DNA of 47,662 bases from Acidimicrobiia bacterium (GCA_009835395.1 VXXM01000048.1:1-47662), one strand, 5' to 3'. Counted from the stretch's first letter, positions 28,768-37,895 are shown. Program-made: numbers and translations. The notes: generated by a model from the sequence alone, not told the origin.

Positions 28768-29333
28768 CGGCTGCGACCGAGCGAGACGCTGCGCCCGGCG
28801 CCACCGAGTCCCTCGAGCCGGAGCCCGCAGCGGCCGCCGAGGCGGAGGAGGCGCCGCCGGACGGCATGGACGAGGAGGCGGTCGAGGCGGATTCGCCGGA
28901 ACCGGACGGGGCGGCGCCCGAGGGCCCGGCCTGCGGGCAGTGCGCCGACTACCTCGACTCCCTGACCCGCCTCAAGGCGGAGTTCGCCAACTTCCGCCGC
29001 CGGTCCACCGAGCAGCAGGCGCAGGCGGCCGAACGCGGCGCCGCCGATCTGGCGACCCGGCTGCTGGCGGTTCTGGACGCCTCCGAGGCGGGCGCCGCCC
29101 ACGACAGCGAGTTGGTGGGGCCGCTGCACAGCGCCCTCTTGGACGCGCTCACCGAGGGAGGTCTGGAAGTGATCTCGCCGGCCGGCCAGCCGTTCGATCC
29201 GAACTATCACGAAGCGGCGTTGCACACAACCGCCGAGAGCCCCGGCGATCCGATCGTGACCGAGGTGCTTCGCACCGGCTACGCCTGGAGCGGGCGGGTG
29301 TTGCGTCCCGCCATGGTCGGCGTCCGGGGATGA
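28764..29333 (+). CDS. grpE: Nucleotide exchange factor GrpE
   Basis: A 189-residue co-chaperone that releases ADP from DnaK. The first 55 residues are acidic and disordered-looking, then comes the long dimerisation helix ([21 protein letters not shown]) and the C-terminal beta domain with the family segment [11 protein letters not shown] and a [18 protein letters not shown] ending. GTG 28764 overlaps the dnaK stop (GTGA). The region before the helix has a CxxC pair (ACGQCADY), an uncommon but not unique feature. Confidence 0.93.
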
Positions 29334-29369
29334 CCTCCCACCCGTAGGAGTTCTGAGGCGGGTGAGGTG

Positions 29370-30308
29370 ATGAACGACATTCGCCAGGAGTGGCTGCAGA
29401 AGGACTACTACCGCGTACTGGGCGTGTCCCCGGACGCACCCCAGGATGAGGTCACCAAGGCCTACCGCTCGCTCGCCCGCCAACTGCACCCCGACCGGAA
29501 CCCCGACGATGCCCGCGCCGAGGAACGCTTCAAGGAGGTCTCGGCCGCCTACGACGTGGTCGGCGACGCCGACAAGCGTGCGCAGTACGACGAGATCCGC
29601 CGCCTCGCCGCCGCCGGCAACCCGTTCACCGCCACAGGTCCGGGGGGAACCCACTCGTTCCAGTTCTCGGGCGCCGATGGGCTGAATGACCTGCTGGCGA
29701 ACTTGTTCGGCGGCGCCGGGCCGTTCGGCGGTGCGCCGGGCGCCAGCCGCCCGCAGCGCGGGCCCGACCACCAGGCACAGCTCTCCCTCTCCTTCGATGA
29801 GGCGGTGAACGGCACGACCAGGGAGGTGGCGCTCGGCGAGCGCTCCGATCGCCACACGACGAAGGTCCGGATACCCGCGGGTGTTTGCGACGGCCAGCGG
29901 ATCCGCCTGCGCGGCAAGGGCGGCGCGGGGTCGGCCGGGGGGCCGCCGGGGGACCTCTACGTGATCGTGCGCGTCGGTGACCACTCGCTCTTCGGGCGCG
30001 ACGGGGACCATCTCACCCTCACCGTGCCGGTCAGCTTCAGCGAGGCAGCCCAGGGAGCACGCCTCGCGGTCCCGACCTTCGACGGCGAGCCCGTGACGCT
30101 GCGCCTGCCGGCAGGGACGCAGTCGGGCCGCACGCTGCGCGTGCGCGGCAGGGGCGTCAAGACGGATCGCGGAACCGGTGACCTGCTGGTTACCGTGGAG
30201 GTCGTGGTGCCGCAGAAGCTGAACGCCGCCCAGCGGCGCGCCCTGAAGGACTTCGAGGAGGCCACAAAGGGACCCTCGCCGAGGGAGCACCTGGGAGTCC
30301 CGTCTTGA
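29370..30308 (+). CDS. dnaJ: DnaJ-family co-chaperone without zinc finger (CbpA-like)
   Basis: A 312-residue J-domain protein. The J domain occupies residues 9-75 with the HPD motif at residues 40-42 (LHPDRN). A Gly/Phe-rich linker follows ([14 protein letters not shown]), and then two C-terminal beta domains ([36 protein letters not shown]). The four CxxCxGxG repeats of classic DnaJ are absent, so this is a type II/CbpA-like protein although it occupies the dnaJ place in the operon. I prefer ATG 29370; GTG 29367 is nearly equivalent relative to GAGG at 29355. Its stop overlaps the TTG start of egtB. Confidence 0.9.
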   Translation: MNDIRQEWLQKDYYRVLGVSPDAPQDEVTKAYRSLARQLHPDRNPDDARAEERFKEVSAAYDVVGDADKRAQYDEIRRLAAAGNPFTATGPGGTHSFQFSGADGLNDLLANLFGGAGPFGGAPGASRPQRGPDHQAQLSLSFDEAVNGTTREVALGERSDRHTTKVRIPAGVCDGQRIRLRGKGGAGSAGGPPGDLYVIVRVGDHSLFGRDGDHLTLTVPVSFSEAAQGARLAVPTFDGEPVTLRLPAGTQSGRTLRVRGRGVKTDRGTGDLLVTVEVVVPQKLNAAQRRALKDFEEATKGPSPREHLGVPS

Positions 30309-31579
30309 CGGGTCCCGCCGGTCCGCTCGCCGAGCACTACACCGCAGTGCGGACCCTCACCGAAGAGTTGGCGGCGCCGCTGTCTCCGGAGGACCAGTGC
30401 ATCCAGACCATGGACGACGTGAGTCCGACCAAGTGGCACCGCGCCCACACCACCTGGTTCTTCGAGACGTTCCTGCTGAAGTCGCACCTGGTGGGTTACC
30501 GGGAGCTGGATTCTCTCTATCACTACCTCTTCAACTCCTACTACGAGGCGGCCGGTCCCCGGCATCCTCGCCCGCAGCGGGGAATCATCTCCCGGCCCTC
30601 CACCGCTGAAGTGGGCGATTACCGCAGGTGGGTGGACGAGGCGATGGCGCGCCTGCTGGCCGACGAGCTCCCCGGCGCCACCTCCGACCTTGTGACGTTG
30701 GGCCTCAACCACGAGCAGCAGCACCAGGAACTCCTGCTCATGGACATCAAGCACGTTCTGAGCTGCAATCCCGCCCAACCCGCCTATCGCGCCGAGCCCG
30801 CGAGGCCGTCCGCGGTCTCCGAATCCGCCGCCTGGGCACGTTTCGAGGGCGGACGCTGCGCGGTTGGACATGATGGCGGTTCCTTCGCCTTCGACAACGA
30901 GAGCCCGCGTCACGAGGTCCTGCTCGGGCCCTACGAGTTGGCCGGCCGCCTCGTCACCTGCGGCGAGTGGCTGGAGTTCATGGCCGACGGCGGCTACCGG
31001 ACACCCACGCTCTGGCTGTCGGACGGCTGGGCGGCGGCACAGTCCGCAGGCTGGTCGGCCCCGCTGTACTGGAGCCGCGCCGGCGACGACTCGAGCGCCG
31101 GCTCCTGGCAGGTGTTCACCCTGGCCGGCCCGCGGGAGGTTCACGCCGACGAACCGGTCTGTCACATCTCGTACTACGAGGCTGATGCCTTCGCCCACTG
31201 GGCCGGCGCCCGGCTGCCGACCGAGGCCGAATGGGAGGCCGCCGCGGGAAGCACTGCCGCGCAACCGGACGGCGAGGACGTGAACCTCCTGCCCTCGGGC
31301 GCGCTTCACCCCCGGCCCGCCGCCGGCGGCGGTCTCACGCAGCTGTTCGGCGACGTTTGGGAGTGGACCGCCAGCGCCTACAGCCCCTATCCCGGATTCT
31401 CGCCCGCGGCGGGTGCCGTGGGCGAGTACAACGGCAAGTTCATGGTCAACCAGATGGTGCTGCGGGGTGGCTGCTGCGTCACCCCCGCCGGTCACGTCCG
31501 CGCCAGCTACCGCAACTTCTTCGCTCCGGGCACGCGCTGGCACTTTTCGGGCCTGCGCCTGGCCCGGAACAGCCGCTGA
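30305..31579 (+). CDS. egtB: Ergothioneine biosynthesis sulfoxide synthase EgtB
   Basis: A 424-residue non-heme iron enzyme that joins hercynine to a thiol donor (gamma-glutamylcysteine or cysteine) using O2. The N-terminal DinB-like domain carries the iron ligands: His48 in [14 protein letters not shown] and the HxxxHxE motif at residues 136-142 (NHEQQHQE). The C-terminal half is an FGE-sulfatase domain with [24 protein letters not shown] and LRGGCCVTP. The start is TTG 30305, overlapping the dnaJ stop (TTGA), the family-consistent beginning. The methyltransferase gene follows after 12 nt. No egtA, egtC or egtE is present here, so which thiol is used is open. Confidence 0.94.
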   Translation: MTGPAGPLAEHYTAVRTLTEELAAPLSPEDQCIQTMDDVSPTKWHRAHTTWFFETFLLKSHLVGYRELDSLYHYLFNSYYEAAGPRHPRPQRGIISRPSTAEVGDYRRWVDEAMARLLADELPGATSDLVTLGLNHEQQHQELLLMDIKHVLSCNPAQPAYRAEPARPSAVSESAAWARFEGGRCAVGHDGGSFAFDNESPRHEVLLGPYELAGRLVTCGEWLEFMADGGYRTPTLWLSDGWAAAQSAGWSAPLYWSRAGDDSSAGSWQVFTLAGPREVHADEPVCHISYYEADAFAHWAGARLPTEAEWEAAAGSTAAQPDGEDVNLLPSGALHPRPAAGGGLTQLFGDVWEWTASAYSPYPGFSPAAGAVGEYNGKFMVNQMVLRGGCCVTPAGHVRASYRNFFAPGTRWHFSGLRLARNSR

Positions 31580-31591
31580 CCCGTCACCGCC

Positions 31592-32626
31592 GTGGCGAAG
31601 GCAGCACGCTCGGACGCGTTCGCCGCGGCCGGCGCCGGGGACCTCGGCTACACGATCAGCGTCTGCACCGACGAGGCGGCCCAGGACCGGGCGCTGGCGG
31701 CGGACGTGTCCGCGGGGCTCGGATCGATGCCGAAGGACATTCCCCCCAAGTGGTTCTACGACGACGAGGGATCCCGGCTGTTCGGGGAGATCACCCGGCT
31801 GAGCGAGTACTACCTGACGCGCCGCGAGCACGAGATCCTGCGACGGGTCGCTCCGGAGATCGCGACGCTCTCGGGGGCCGGGACGCTCGTCGAACTGGGT
31901 TCGGGCTTCTCGGACAAGACCCGCCTGCTACTCGACGCCATGGCCACCGCCGGCACCCTCGAGGCCTTCGTTCCCTTCGACGTGAACGAGACGGCCCTGC
32001 GCGCCACCGCCGCCGGCGCCGCTGCGGCCTATCCCGGCGTGGCCACCCATGGCGTCGTGGGCGAGTTCGGTGCGGACCTGCCGTCGGTCCCCAGCGAGGG
32101 GCGGCGGCTGGTGGCCCTGCTGGGTGGCACGATCGGCAACTTCTCCGGACCCGAGCGCCGGAAGTTCCTCGCCGAGATCGCCGGCATGTCCTCGGCGGGC
32201 GAGACGTTCCTACTCGGTGCCGACCTGGTGAAGCAGCGCAGCCGCCTGCTCGCCGCCTACGACGACGCCGCCGGGATCACCGCGGCGTTCAACCGCAACG
32301 TGCTGCGCGTCATCAACCGGCGTCTGGACGCCGACTTCGAGCCCCTGCGGTTCAGCCACGTGGCCACCTACGACGACGAGAGGCAGCGAGTCGAGATGTG
32401 GCTTCGGTCCGAAGGCGCGCAGGTCGTGCACGTGCGGCGACTCGGCCTGCGTGCCTCCTTCGCCGACGGCGAGGCCATGCGAACCGAGATCTCCGCCAAG
32501 TTCCGACCCGCCCAGATCCTCGAGGAGTTGGCGACGGCCGGCTTCGCGGTCCTGGCGCAGTGGCTGGACGGTGCCGGCGACTTCTCGCTCACGCTGGCAC
32601 AGCGCGCCAACGGGTCGCGACCGTAG
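31592..32626 (+). CDS. egtD: L-histidine N(alpha)-methyltransferase EgtD
   Basis: A 344-residue SAM-dependent enzyme that trimethylates histidine to hercynine, the first step of ergothioneine synthesis. Family segments are PPKWFYDDEGSRLFGEIT, TRREHEIL, the SAM motif VELGSGFSDKT near residue 103, LGGTIGNF (the asparagine that binds the substrate) and LGADLVKQRSRLLAAYDD. The start is GTG 31592, 12 nt after egtB. Its stop codon TAG is also the first half of a TAGGCT -10-like element preceding purA. Together with EgtB it supplies a low-molecular-weight thiol-type antioxidant, encoded in one unit with the DnaK machinery. Confidence 0.94.
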   Translation: MAKAARSDAFAAAGAGDLGYTISVCTDEAAQDRALAADVSAGLGSMPKDIPPKWFYDDEGSRLFGEITRLSEYYLTRREHEILRRVAPEIATLSGAGTLVELGSGFSDKTRLLLDAMATAGTLEAFVPFDVNETALRATAAGAAAAYPGVATHGVVGEFGADLPSVPSEGRRLVALLGGTIGNFSGPERRKFLAEIAGMSSAGETFLLGADLVKQRSRLLAAYDDAAGITAAFNRNVLRVINRRLDADFEPLRFSHVATYDDERQRVEMWLRSEGAQVVHVRRLGLRASFADGEAMRTEISAKFRPAQILEELATAGFAVLAQWLDGAGDFSLTLAQRANGSRP

Positions 32627-32629
32627 GCT
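32624..32629 (+). promoter_or_regulatory. Probable -10 element (TAGGCT) of purA, overlapping the egtD stop
   Basis: TAGGCT begins with the egtD stop codon and lies 33 nt before the purA GTG. The same hexamer precedes ctaA and tRNA-Glu, so purA-purB probably has its own promoter. Confidence 0.45.
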
Positions 32630-32662
32630 GGCCCGGGCCGTTCGCTCACGAGGGAGGGCGTT

Positions 32663-33952
32663 GTGGGAGCAACCGTGGTGGTTGGCACCCAGTGGGGCGA
32701 CGAGGGCAAGGGCAAGCTCACGGACCTGCTCGCCGCCGAGATGGAGATGGTCGTGCGCTACCAGGGGGGCCACAATGCCGGGCACACCATCGTGGTCGGC
32801 GAGGAGTCCTTCGCCCTGCAACTGGTGCCGTCGGGGGTGCTCTACGAGCACATCACGCCGGTCATCGGCAACGGTGTCGTGGTCGACCCGTTCGTGCTGG
32901 TCGACGAGTTGGCGATGCTCGAAGCACGTGGCATCAGCACCCGGCGGCTGCAGGTGTCCGGCAACGCCCACCTCATCCTTCCCTACCACCAGCAGCTCGA
33001 CGTCCTCAGTGAGCGTCGCCTGGGATCCGCCAAGCTGGGCACGACCAAGCGCGGCATCGGACCGGCCTACGCCGACAAGGCGACCCGCATCGGCCTGCGC
33101 CTGCAGGACCTCTTCGATGCCGGCATCTTCCGCAAGAAGCTGGAGGCAGCCCTGCGGGAGAAGAACCCGCTGCTGGCGAAGGTCTACAACCGGCTGGGCT
33201 ACGACCCCGAGGTGCTCGCCGACAAGTATCTGCAGGAGATCCGCCCGGCTCTCGAGCCGTACGTCACCGACACGGTGGCGACGGTTCACGAGGCGCTGGA
33301 AGCGGGCCGCCAGGTCCTCTTCGAAGGGGCCCAGGCCACGTTCCTGGACCTGGACCACGGGACGTATCCCTTCGTCACGTCCTCGAACCCGGTTGCCGGG
33401 GGAGCCTGCGTGGGCGCCGGCGTGGGGCCGCGGCACATCGAACGGGTCATCGGGATCACCAAGGCGTACACGACCAGGGTCGGGTCGGGTCCATTCCCTG
33501 CGGAGATCCACGGCGAGGTGGCGGACCGGCTCGTGGCCGACGGAGCCGAGTTCGGCACCAACACGGGCCGCCGCCGGCGTGTGGGTTGGCTCGACCTGGT
33601 GATGCTCCGCCAGGCGGTGCGGCTGAACTCGCTCTCGGAGATCGCGATCACCAAGCTGGACGTCCTCGACTCGCTGGAGGTCGTGAAGGTGTGCGTGGGT
33701 TACGACGTCGGCGGCCGTCGCACCGAGCACATGCCGTACCACCAGTCCGACGTGCACCAGGCCTCTCCGGTGCTCGAGGAGTTGCCGGGCTGGCGCACCT
33801 CTCTCGCCGAGGTCACCGCACCGGGGGATCTTCCCGCCGAAGCCGCCGGCTACCTTCGCTTCGTGGAGGAGCGGGCGGGCGTGCCGATCACGCTCGTCGG
33901 TGTCGGCCCGCGGCGCCGGCAGCTCGTCCGCCTCAAGCCGCCGTCGCCGTGA
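32663..33952 (+). CDS. purA: Adenylosuccinate synthetase
   Basis: A 429-residue GTP-dependent enzyme forming adenylosuccinate from IMP and aspartate, the first committed step to AMP. The P-loop-like [11 protein letters not shown] with catalytic Asp is at residues 8-18 and NAGHT with the catalytic His is near residue 38. [36 protein letters not shown] and [12 protein letters not shown] are standard. GTG 32663 follows GAGGGAGGG. Its last codons overlap the purB GTG (33949-33952), so the two AMP-branch enzymes are translationally coupled. Confidence 0.97.
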   Translation: MGATVVVGTQWGDEGKGKLTDLLAAEMEMVVRYQGGHNAGHTIVVGEESFALQLVPSGVLYEHITPVIGNGVVVDPFVLVDELAMLEARGISTRRLQVSGNAHLILPYHQQLDVLSERRLGSAKLGTTKRGIGPAYADKATRIGLRLQDLFDAGIFRKKLEAALREKNPLLAKVYNRLGYDPEVLADKYLQEIRPALEPYVTDTVATVHEALEAGRQVLFEGAQATFLDLDHGTYPFVTSSNPVAGGACVGAGVGPRHIERVIGITKAYTTRVGSGPFPAEIHGEVADRLVADGAEFGTNTGRRRRVGWLDLVMLRQAVRLNSLSEIAITKLDVLDSLEVVKVCVGYDVGGRRTEHMPYHQSDVHQASPVLEELPGWRTSLAEVTAPGDLPAEAAGYLRFVEERAGVPITLVGVGPRRRQLVRLKPPSP

Positions 33953-35361
33953 CCATCCCGAACCTGCTGGCCGAGCGTTACGCCGGCGCGGCGATGCGCG
34001 CCATCTGGTCGCCGCGCGAGAAGGTCCGCCGGGAACGGGAGTTCTGGGTGGCCGTCCTCGAGGCGCAGATCGAGTTGGGTCTGGAGGTTCCCGGGGACGC
34101 GCCTGCCGCGTACCGGGCCGTCATCGAGGACATCGACCTGGATTCCATCGCCCGCCGGGAGCGCCGGTTGCGACACGACGTGATGGCCCGGCTGGAGGAG
34201 TTCTGCGCGCTGGCGGGCTGCGAGTACCTCCACTGGGGTCTGACCTCGCGCGATGTCACCGAGAACGTCGAGCAGACGCAGATCCGCGATGCGATGCGTC
34301 TGGTGCTGACCAAGGCGGTCGCCGCCGCCGACGCCGTGGCGCGGCGGGCCGACGAGTTGGCCTCAATGCCTGTCGTGGCGCGTACGCACAACGTTCCGGC
34401 TCAGGTCACGTCGTTCGGCCGCCGCTTCGCCGCCGCGGGCGAGGAGTTGATCGAGGCGATCCGCCGCCTCGAGCCGCTGGTCGAGGACTACCCGTTACGT
34501 GGGTTGAAGGGTCCCGTCGGCACGCAGGCGGACCTACTGGGGCTGTTCGACGGCGAGCCCTCGAAGGTGGAGGCGCTGGAAGCGGCCGTCGCGGCCCGGC
34601 TCGGGTTCGCTCGCACACTTGGTGCAGTGGGGCAGGTGTATCCCCGGTCGCTGGACTTCGATGTCGTCTCGAGCCTGTTCAGGATCGGCAATGGGCCGGC
34701 CAACCTGGCGATGACGATCCGCCTCATGGCTGGGCAGGAACTCATCACCGAAGGATTCGGTGCCGGACAAGTGGGATCGTCGGCCATGCCCCACAAGACC
34801 AATGCCCGTTCCTGCGAGCGCATCAATGGCCTTGCCACGGTGTTGCGCGGACACGTCACCATGGTTGCCGACCTGGCGGGGGTTCAGTGGAACGAAGGTG
34901 ACGTCAGTTGCTCGGTCGTACGCAGGATCGTGTTGCCCGACGCGTTCTTCGCGATCGATGGACTCTTGGAGACGTTCCTCACGGTGATGCAAGAACTGGA
35001 GCCCTTCCCCGCCGTGGCTGCCGAGGAGTTACGCAGCCGAGCGCCGCTCTTGGCGAGTGCAGCCCTGCTCGTTGCCGCAGTCGATGCAGGAGCTGAGCGC
35101 TCCCGTGCCCATACGGTGCTGCAGCGCCACAGTGCGGCTGCCGTGGCTGCCCAGCGAACCGGTCAGCCGTACGATCTTGTGGCCGAATTGGGTGAAGACG
35201 ACGACTTCCCCTTGTCGAAAGGAGAGGTGGAAGCAGTCCTGAACGAGGCCATCGAACCCGGCCGCGCCGAAGCGCAAGTGGCTGACTTCGTCAAGGCGGC
35301 GGCCGACTTGTTGGACCGCTATCCCCTGGCTGGAGAAGTTGTACCGGAGCCACTTCTGTAA
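33949..35361 (+). CDS. purB: Adenylosuccinate lyase
   Basis: A 470-residue member of the fumarase/aspartase superfamily that acts twice in purine synthesis (SAICAR cleavage and adenylosuccinate cleavage). The signature loop is [11 protein letters not shown] near residue 281; [12 protein letters not shown] and [14 protein letters not shown] (with the general-acid His region) are present. GTG 33949 overlaps the purA stop; the same frame is open upstream as a purA shadow only. The last third of the gene has visibly more A/T at third positions than its neighbours, marking the edge of a lower-GC patch that continues to about 36020. Confidence 0.96.
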   Translation: MTIPNLLAERYAGAAMRAIWSPREKVRREREFWVAVLEAQIELGLEVPGDAPAAYRAVIEDIDLDSIARRERRLRHDVMARLEEFCALAGCEYLHWGLTSRDVTENVEQTQIRDAMRLVLTKAVAAADAVARRADELASMPVVARTHNVPAQVTSFGRRFAAAGEELIEAIRRLEPLVEDYPLRGLKGPVGTQADLLGLFDGEPSKVEALEAAVAARLGFARTLGAVGQVYPRSLDFDVVSSLFRIGNGPANLAMTIRLMAGQELITEGFGAGQVGSSAMPHKTNARSCERINGLATVLRGHVTMVADLAGVQWNEGDVSCSVVRRIVLPDAFFAIDGLLETFLTVMQELEPFPAVAAEELRSRAPLLASAALLVAAVDAGAERSRAHTVLQRHSAAAVAAQRTGQPYDLVAELGEDDDFPLSKGEVEAVLNEAIEPGRAEAQVADFVKAAADLLDRYPLAGEVVPEPLL

Positions 35362-35379
35362 CAGCCGGCTCCAGCTGTT
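35360..35379. terminator. Possible bidirectional terminator between purB and the small minus-strand gene
   Basis: AACAGC-N8-GCTGTT gives a 6-bp stem right at the purB stop, in the 30-bp gap between convergent genes. The loop can form additional pairs (AGCCGGCT). Confidence 0.35.
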
Positions 35380-35391
35380 GGGGTCGAGCTG

Positions 35392-35808
35392 TCAGCGAAT
35401 GCCCGCAGCCTGAAGTACCTTTGGCGGGACACCGACCTCTCGCCAAGCCTGGTACGAGATGCTCTTACGCTCGCTGTAGGAAGCCGCAATATCAATGAAA
35501 CCGCTCTCGAGTTCGTTGATGTCAACGTTCTGTTCAGCGGCCTCAATTGCTTTCTGCAGATCGATTCTCTCCTGCACCAAGTGCAGCCGCCCGACAGCGT
35601 CCGCTGATTCCAAGTCCTCTTCCACAGCCGCCAACTTCTTCTGGAGCGATTCTTTAGAGCGGCGCCTTCCTCCGGACTGTCTCACTTCGAGCGCCTCGAG
35701 GTACTGGCGTACAACACGGGTCTCGGTTCGCCCTTGGATCATCGCCGCCTTGTGCTCAGGGGTGACCTCGCGGGCTTTTCGCTCGGTGCTTGCGTTGCTT
35801 TCGCTCAT
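35392..35808 (-). CDS. Small charged helical protein, unknown function
   Basis: A 138-residue soluble protein, highly charged and mostly helical in appearance. Residues 1-45 are Lys/Arg/Glu-rich (VTPEHKAAMIQGRTETRVV), a basic patch GGRRRSK follows near residue 47, residues 52-95 form a probable coiled coil (LQKKLAAVEEDLESADAVG), and the C-terminus reads AWREVGVPPKVLQAAGI, which could be a short helix-turn-helix-like element. AAAGGAG lies about 8 nt before the ATG. I recall similar uncharacterised proteins in actinobacteria but no function. It lies in a locally AT-richer patch between purB and pyrE; a nucleic-acid-binding role is only a guess. Confidence 0.72.
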   Translation of the reverse strand: MSESNASTERKAREVTPEHKAAMIQGRTETRVVRQYLEALEVRQSGGRRRSKESLQKKLAAVEEDLESADAVGRLHLVQERIDLQKAIEAAEQNVDINELESGFIDIAASYSERKSISYQAWREVGVPPKVLQAAGIR

Positions 35809-35870
35809 ACCAACTGCTCCTTTCGGCGACTACTCACTCGCGAATAGACAGACTAATTCCGATCACGGAA

Positions 35871-35900
35871 GTCTAACCGGATTTTGTCCAAGCGAGTCAA
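35871..35900 (-). promoter_or_regulatory. Possible promoter of the small helical protein gene
   Basis: On the minus strand TTGACT (35900-35895), an 18-nt spacer and TTAGAC (35876-35871) lie 60-90 nt before the ATG at 35808. The 35809-36022 gap is unusually AT-rich for this genome. The -10 match is poor. Confidence 0.3.
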
Positions 35901-35992
35901 GCCGTTCCAGGAGGTTGGCAAGACGCTATTCGCGGGCGCCTTGTATCGTGAATAATCCTCTCCACTAGTACGCAACTATTGGACTGTCGGTC

Positions 35993-36008
35993 TTGTCTAC
36001 TTGTCTAC
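35993..36008. repeat. Tandem 8-bp repeat upstream of pyrE
   Basis: TTGTCTAC occurs twice in immediate succession, 14 nt before the pyrE start. It may be an operator or chance; nothing else in the 214-bp gap is recognisable except AT-rich promoter-like DNA. Confidence 0.4.
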
Positions 36009-36022
36009 GGTAAATTGGAGCT

Positions 36023-36589
36023 GTGAAACCATTGTCCGTTGACCTGTTGAAGCAGCACCTGTTGAAACACTCGATCCGTACGGGTGACTTTGTCTTGAAG
36101 TCCGGGAGGCGGAGCGACTGGTTCTGCGATGCCAAGCAGACCGCCTGCCGGCCGGAGGGGATCCTGCTTGTTGCCGACGCGGTTCTGGATGTGATGCCGC
36201 CCGACATCGACGCCATCGGCGGCCTCGCCGCCGGCGCGGATCCGATTGCGTTCGGCGTGGCGGGCATCGCTGCGGTCCGGGGGCGGTCGCTCCGTGCCTT
36301 CAGCATTCGCAAGGAGGTCAAGGACCATGGGGTCCAAGGTCGTCTGGCGGGCGCGCTGGAGGCGGGGGATCGGGTGCTCATCGTCGAGGACACCGTCACC
36401 AGGGGCCGCTCGCCGCTGGAGGCGGCACGGGTGGTCCGCGCTCTCGGCGCCGAGCCGCAGATGATCCTGGCGATCGTCGACAGGGGAGGCACGTGCGAGG
36501 CGGCTGCGGCTGCGGTAGGGCTGGACTTCCGGGCGCTGGTGACCGCGCCGGAACTCGGCTTCGCCTACGAGTCCCCACCAGGGGCCTAG
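36023..36589 (+). CDS. pyrE: Orotate phosphoribosyltransferase
   Basis: A 188-residue enzyme that attaches PRPP ribose phosphate to orotate, giving OMP in pyrimidine synthesis. The PRPP motif is VLIVEDTVTRGRSPLEA near residue 118, and the N-terminal FVLKSGRRSDWFCDAKQT matches the family (FxLaSGrxSxyyxD). The loop with the catalytic lysine reads FSIRKEVKDHGVQG. GTG 36023 follows TTGGAG at 4 nt. It stands alone, with tRNA genes convergent downstream. Length is slightly short (most are about 190-215) but all motifs are present. Confidence 0.92.
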   Translation: MKPLSVDLLKQHLLKHSIRTGDFVLKSGRRSDWFCDAKQTACRPEGILLVADAVLDVMPPDIDAIGGLAAGADPIAFGVAGIAAVRGRSLRAFSIRKEVKDHGVQGRLAGALEAGDRVLIVEDTVTRGRSPLEAARVVRALGAEPQMILAIVDRGGTCEAAAAAVGLDFRALVTAPELGFAYESPPGA

Positions 36590-36641
36590 ATGCCGGAGCA
36601 GACCGTCGCCGACCGGGCCCGGGTCACGGCGATCGACCGCG

Positions 36642-36714
36642 TGGTCGGGCCCGGCATCGATCCGGGGACCTTCCGCTTTTCAGGCGGACGCTCTGCCGAC
36701 TGAGCTACCCGACC
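36642..36714 (-). tRNA. tRNA-Phe (anticodon GAA)
   Basis: A 73-nt cloverleaf on the minus strand: acceptor GGTCGGG/CCCGACC, D-arm GCTC/GAGC, anticodon stem TCCGC/GCGGA with loop CTGAAAA (anticodon GAA) and T-stem CCCGG/CCGGG. The T-loop reads ATCGATG, so position 54 is A instead of the near-universal T. The discriminator is A and CCA is not encoded. It is the last gene of the three-tRNA cluster in transcription order. Confidence 0.93.
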
Positions 36715-36718
36715 GGGG

Positions 36719-36793
36719 CGGTCCTGACGGGATTTGAACCCGCGACCTCCGCCTTGACAGGGCGGCGTGCACTCCAAGCTGCACTACAGGACC
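36719..36793 (-). tRNA. tRNA-Asp (anticodon GTC)
   Basis: A 75-nt cloverleaf on the minus strand: acceptor GGTCCTG/CAGGACC, D-arm GTGC/GCAC, anticodon stem CCGCC/GGCGG with loop CTGTCAA (anticodon GTC), T-stem GCGGG/CCCGT (one G-T pair), T-loop TTCAAAT, discriminator G. CCA is not encoded. It lies 4 nt from tRNA-Phe, so the two are surely co-transcribed. Confidence 0.95.
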
Positions 36794-36866
36794 AGCAAGG
36801 ACCGAATCCTACCTGCGGCGGCCCCGGAGCGGCGCGGCGCGCTGAAGCGGTGGAGCCGGACAGCGG

Positions 36867-36939
36867 CACCCCCAACGGGATTCGAACCCGTGTTACCGCC
36901 TTGAAAGGGCGGCGTCCTAGGCCGCTGGACGATGGGGGC
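36867..36939 (-). tRNA. tRNA-Glu (anticodon TTC)
   Basis: A 73-nt cloverleaf on the minus strand: acceptor GCCCCCA/TGGGGGT (terminal G-T pair), D-stem GTCC/GGAC, anticodon stem CCGCC/GGCGG with loop CTTTCAA (anticodon TTC), T-stem ACGGG/CCCGT with loop TTCGAAT, discriminator G. CCA is not encoded. It is the first gene of the cluster, 73 nt before tRNA-Asp, with a -10-like TAGGCT 9 nt upstream. Confidence 0.95.
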
Positions 36940-36948
36940 AACCGAGGC

Positions 36949-36954
36949 AGCCTA
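36949..36954 (-). promoter_or_regulatory. Probable -10 element (TAGGCT) of the tRNA cluster, overlapping the ctaA stop
   Basis: Minus-strand TAGGCT ends 9 nt before the mature 5' end of tRNA-Glu, the right place for a -10. Its first three bases are the ctaA stop codon. Confidence 0.55.
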
Positions 36955-37887
36955 GCGGGCGGGCGCCTCGTGCACGGCCAGGTGAAGACGCAGGACTGCC
37001 GTCCACAGGGCGGCCGCGCCGGCGATATGAATGCCCACGAGCAGCGGCGGCACGCCCGTGAAGTACTGCAGGTAGCCGATGGCCGCCTGCGCGCCGATCA
37101 CCAGTACCACCGCCCGGGCCGCCCCGGCGTGCCGCGCCGAGCGCTGTCCCCGGCGGCGCAGGCGGAATGAGCCCCGCTCGGCTCCGCCCCAGAGCAACAG
37201 CGCCACCGCGGCACACAGCGCCATGGCTCCTCCGTGCAGGCGAGCCAGGGAAGGGATGTCGTATTGGAGCCGTTCGACATCGGCGTCACCGCCGTGGGGG
37301 CCCGCTCCGGTCAGCAATGTCCCGGTGACGATCGCCAGGACGGCAACCACCACGAGGAGGCGCGTCAGGTTGCCGGCCGTGCGGGTTCGCGTGCCGCCGG
37401 CGAGCGCATCGCCGTCGGGGACCCCGGACCCGGCCGGCCGGCCGGCGCGATGGTGCAGGACGACAGCGTTCGCCACCAGCACCATCGAGAGCAGGAAGTG
37501 GGCGATGACCAACCAGGGGGAGAGGTGGTACCACACGACCAGTCCGCCGAGGACCACCTGGCCCGCCACTCCGGCCACCAGACCGAGCGCCAGGCCGATC
37601 AGGTCTCGGCGTCGGGGTCGCCGCAGCAGAGCGCCGAGGACGGCGAGCGCCACCGCCACCGAGACGATGCCGGTGATCGCCCTGTTCACGAACTCCACCA
37701 TGGCGTGGTACTCGAGGTCGGGGACGAACTGGTTCTCCTCGCAGGTGGGCCAGTCCGAGCAGCCCAGCCCGGAGCCGGTGAGGCGCACAGCACCACCGGT
37801 GATGATGATGAAGATCAGGGCCAAGAGGGCCAGCAGCGTGATGCGACGGTAGGTCGCCGCGCTGATTCCGCTCCGCCAGAACGCCAT
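36952..37887 (-). CDS. ctaA: Heme A synthase (CtaA/COX15)
   Basis: A 311-residue, eight-span membrane enzyme that oxidises heme O to heme A for the aa3-type oxidase. Landmarks are LTGSGLGCSDWPTC (with the loop cysteines of Gram-positive CtaA), EYHAMVEFVNR, VIAHFLLS, a LHGGAMALC segment and GIHIAGAAALW; each contains one of the four conserved heme-coordinating histidines. The start ATG 37887 has no ribosome-binding site, and a TAGGCT element lies only 8 nt upstream, suggesting a leaderless mRNA. It is divergent from ctaB, which makes its substrate heme O. Confidence 0.94.
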   Translation of the reverse strand: MAFWRSGISAATYRRITLLALLALIFIIITGGAVRLTGSGLGCSDWPTCEENQFVPDLEYHAMVEFVNRAITGIVSVAVALAVLGALLRRPRRRDLIGLALGLVAGVAGQVVLGGLVVWYHLSPWLVIAHFLLSMVLVANAVVLHHRAGRPAGSGVPDGDALAGGTRTRTAGNLTRLLVVVAVLAIVTGTLLTGAGPHGGDADVERLQYDIPSLARLHGGAMALCAAVALLLWGGAERGSFRLRRRGQRSARHAGAARAVVLVIGAQAAIGYLQYFTGVPPLLVGIHIAGAAALWTAVLRLHLAVHEAPAR

Positions 37888-37895
37888 CGGCGGTC

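Noticed and set aside
32630..32639. GGCCCGGGCC palindrome after egtD as a terminator
   Set aside because: Self-complementary without a loop and located where the purA transcript would begin; more likely chance.
36611..36625. GACCGGGCCCGGGTC between pyrE and tRNA-Phe as a terminator
   Set aside because: The arms do not pair symmetrically (central G-G mismatch) and no T-run follows; left uncalled.
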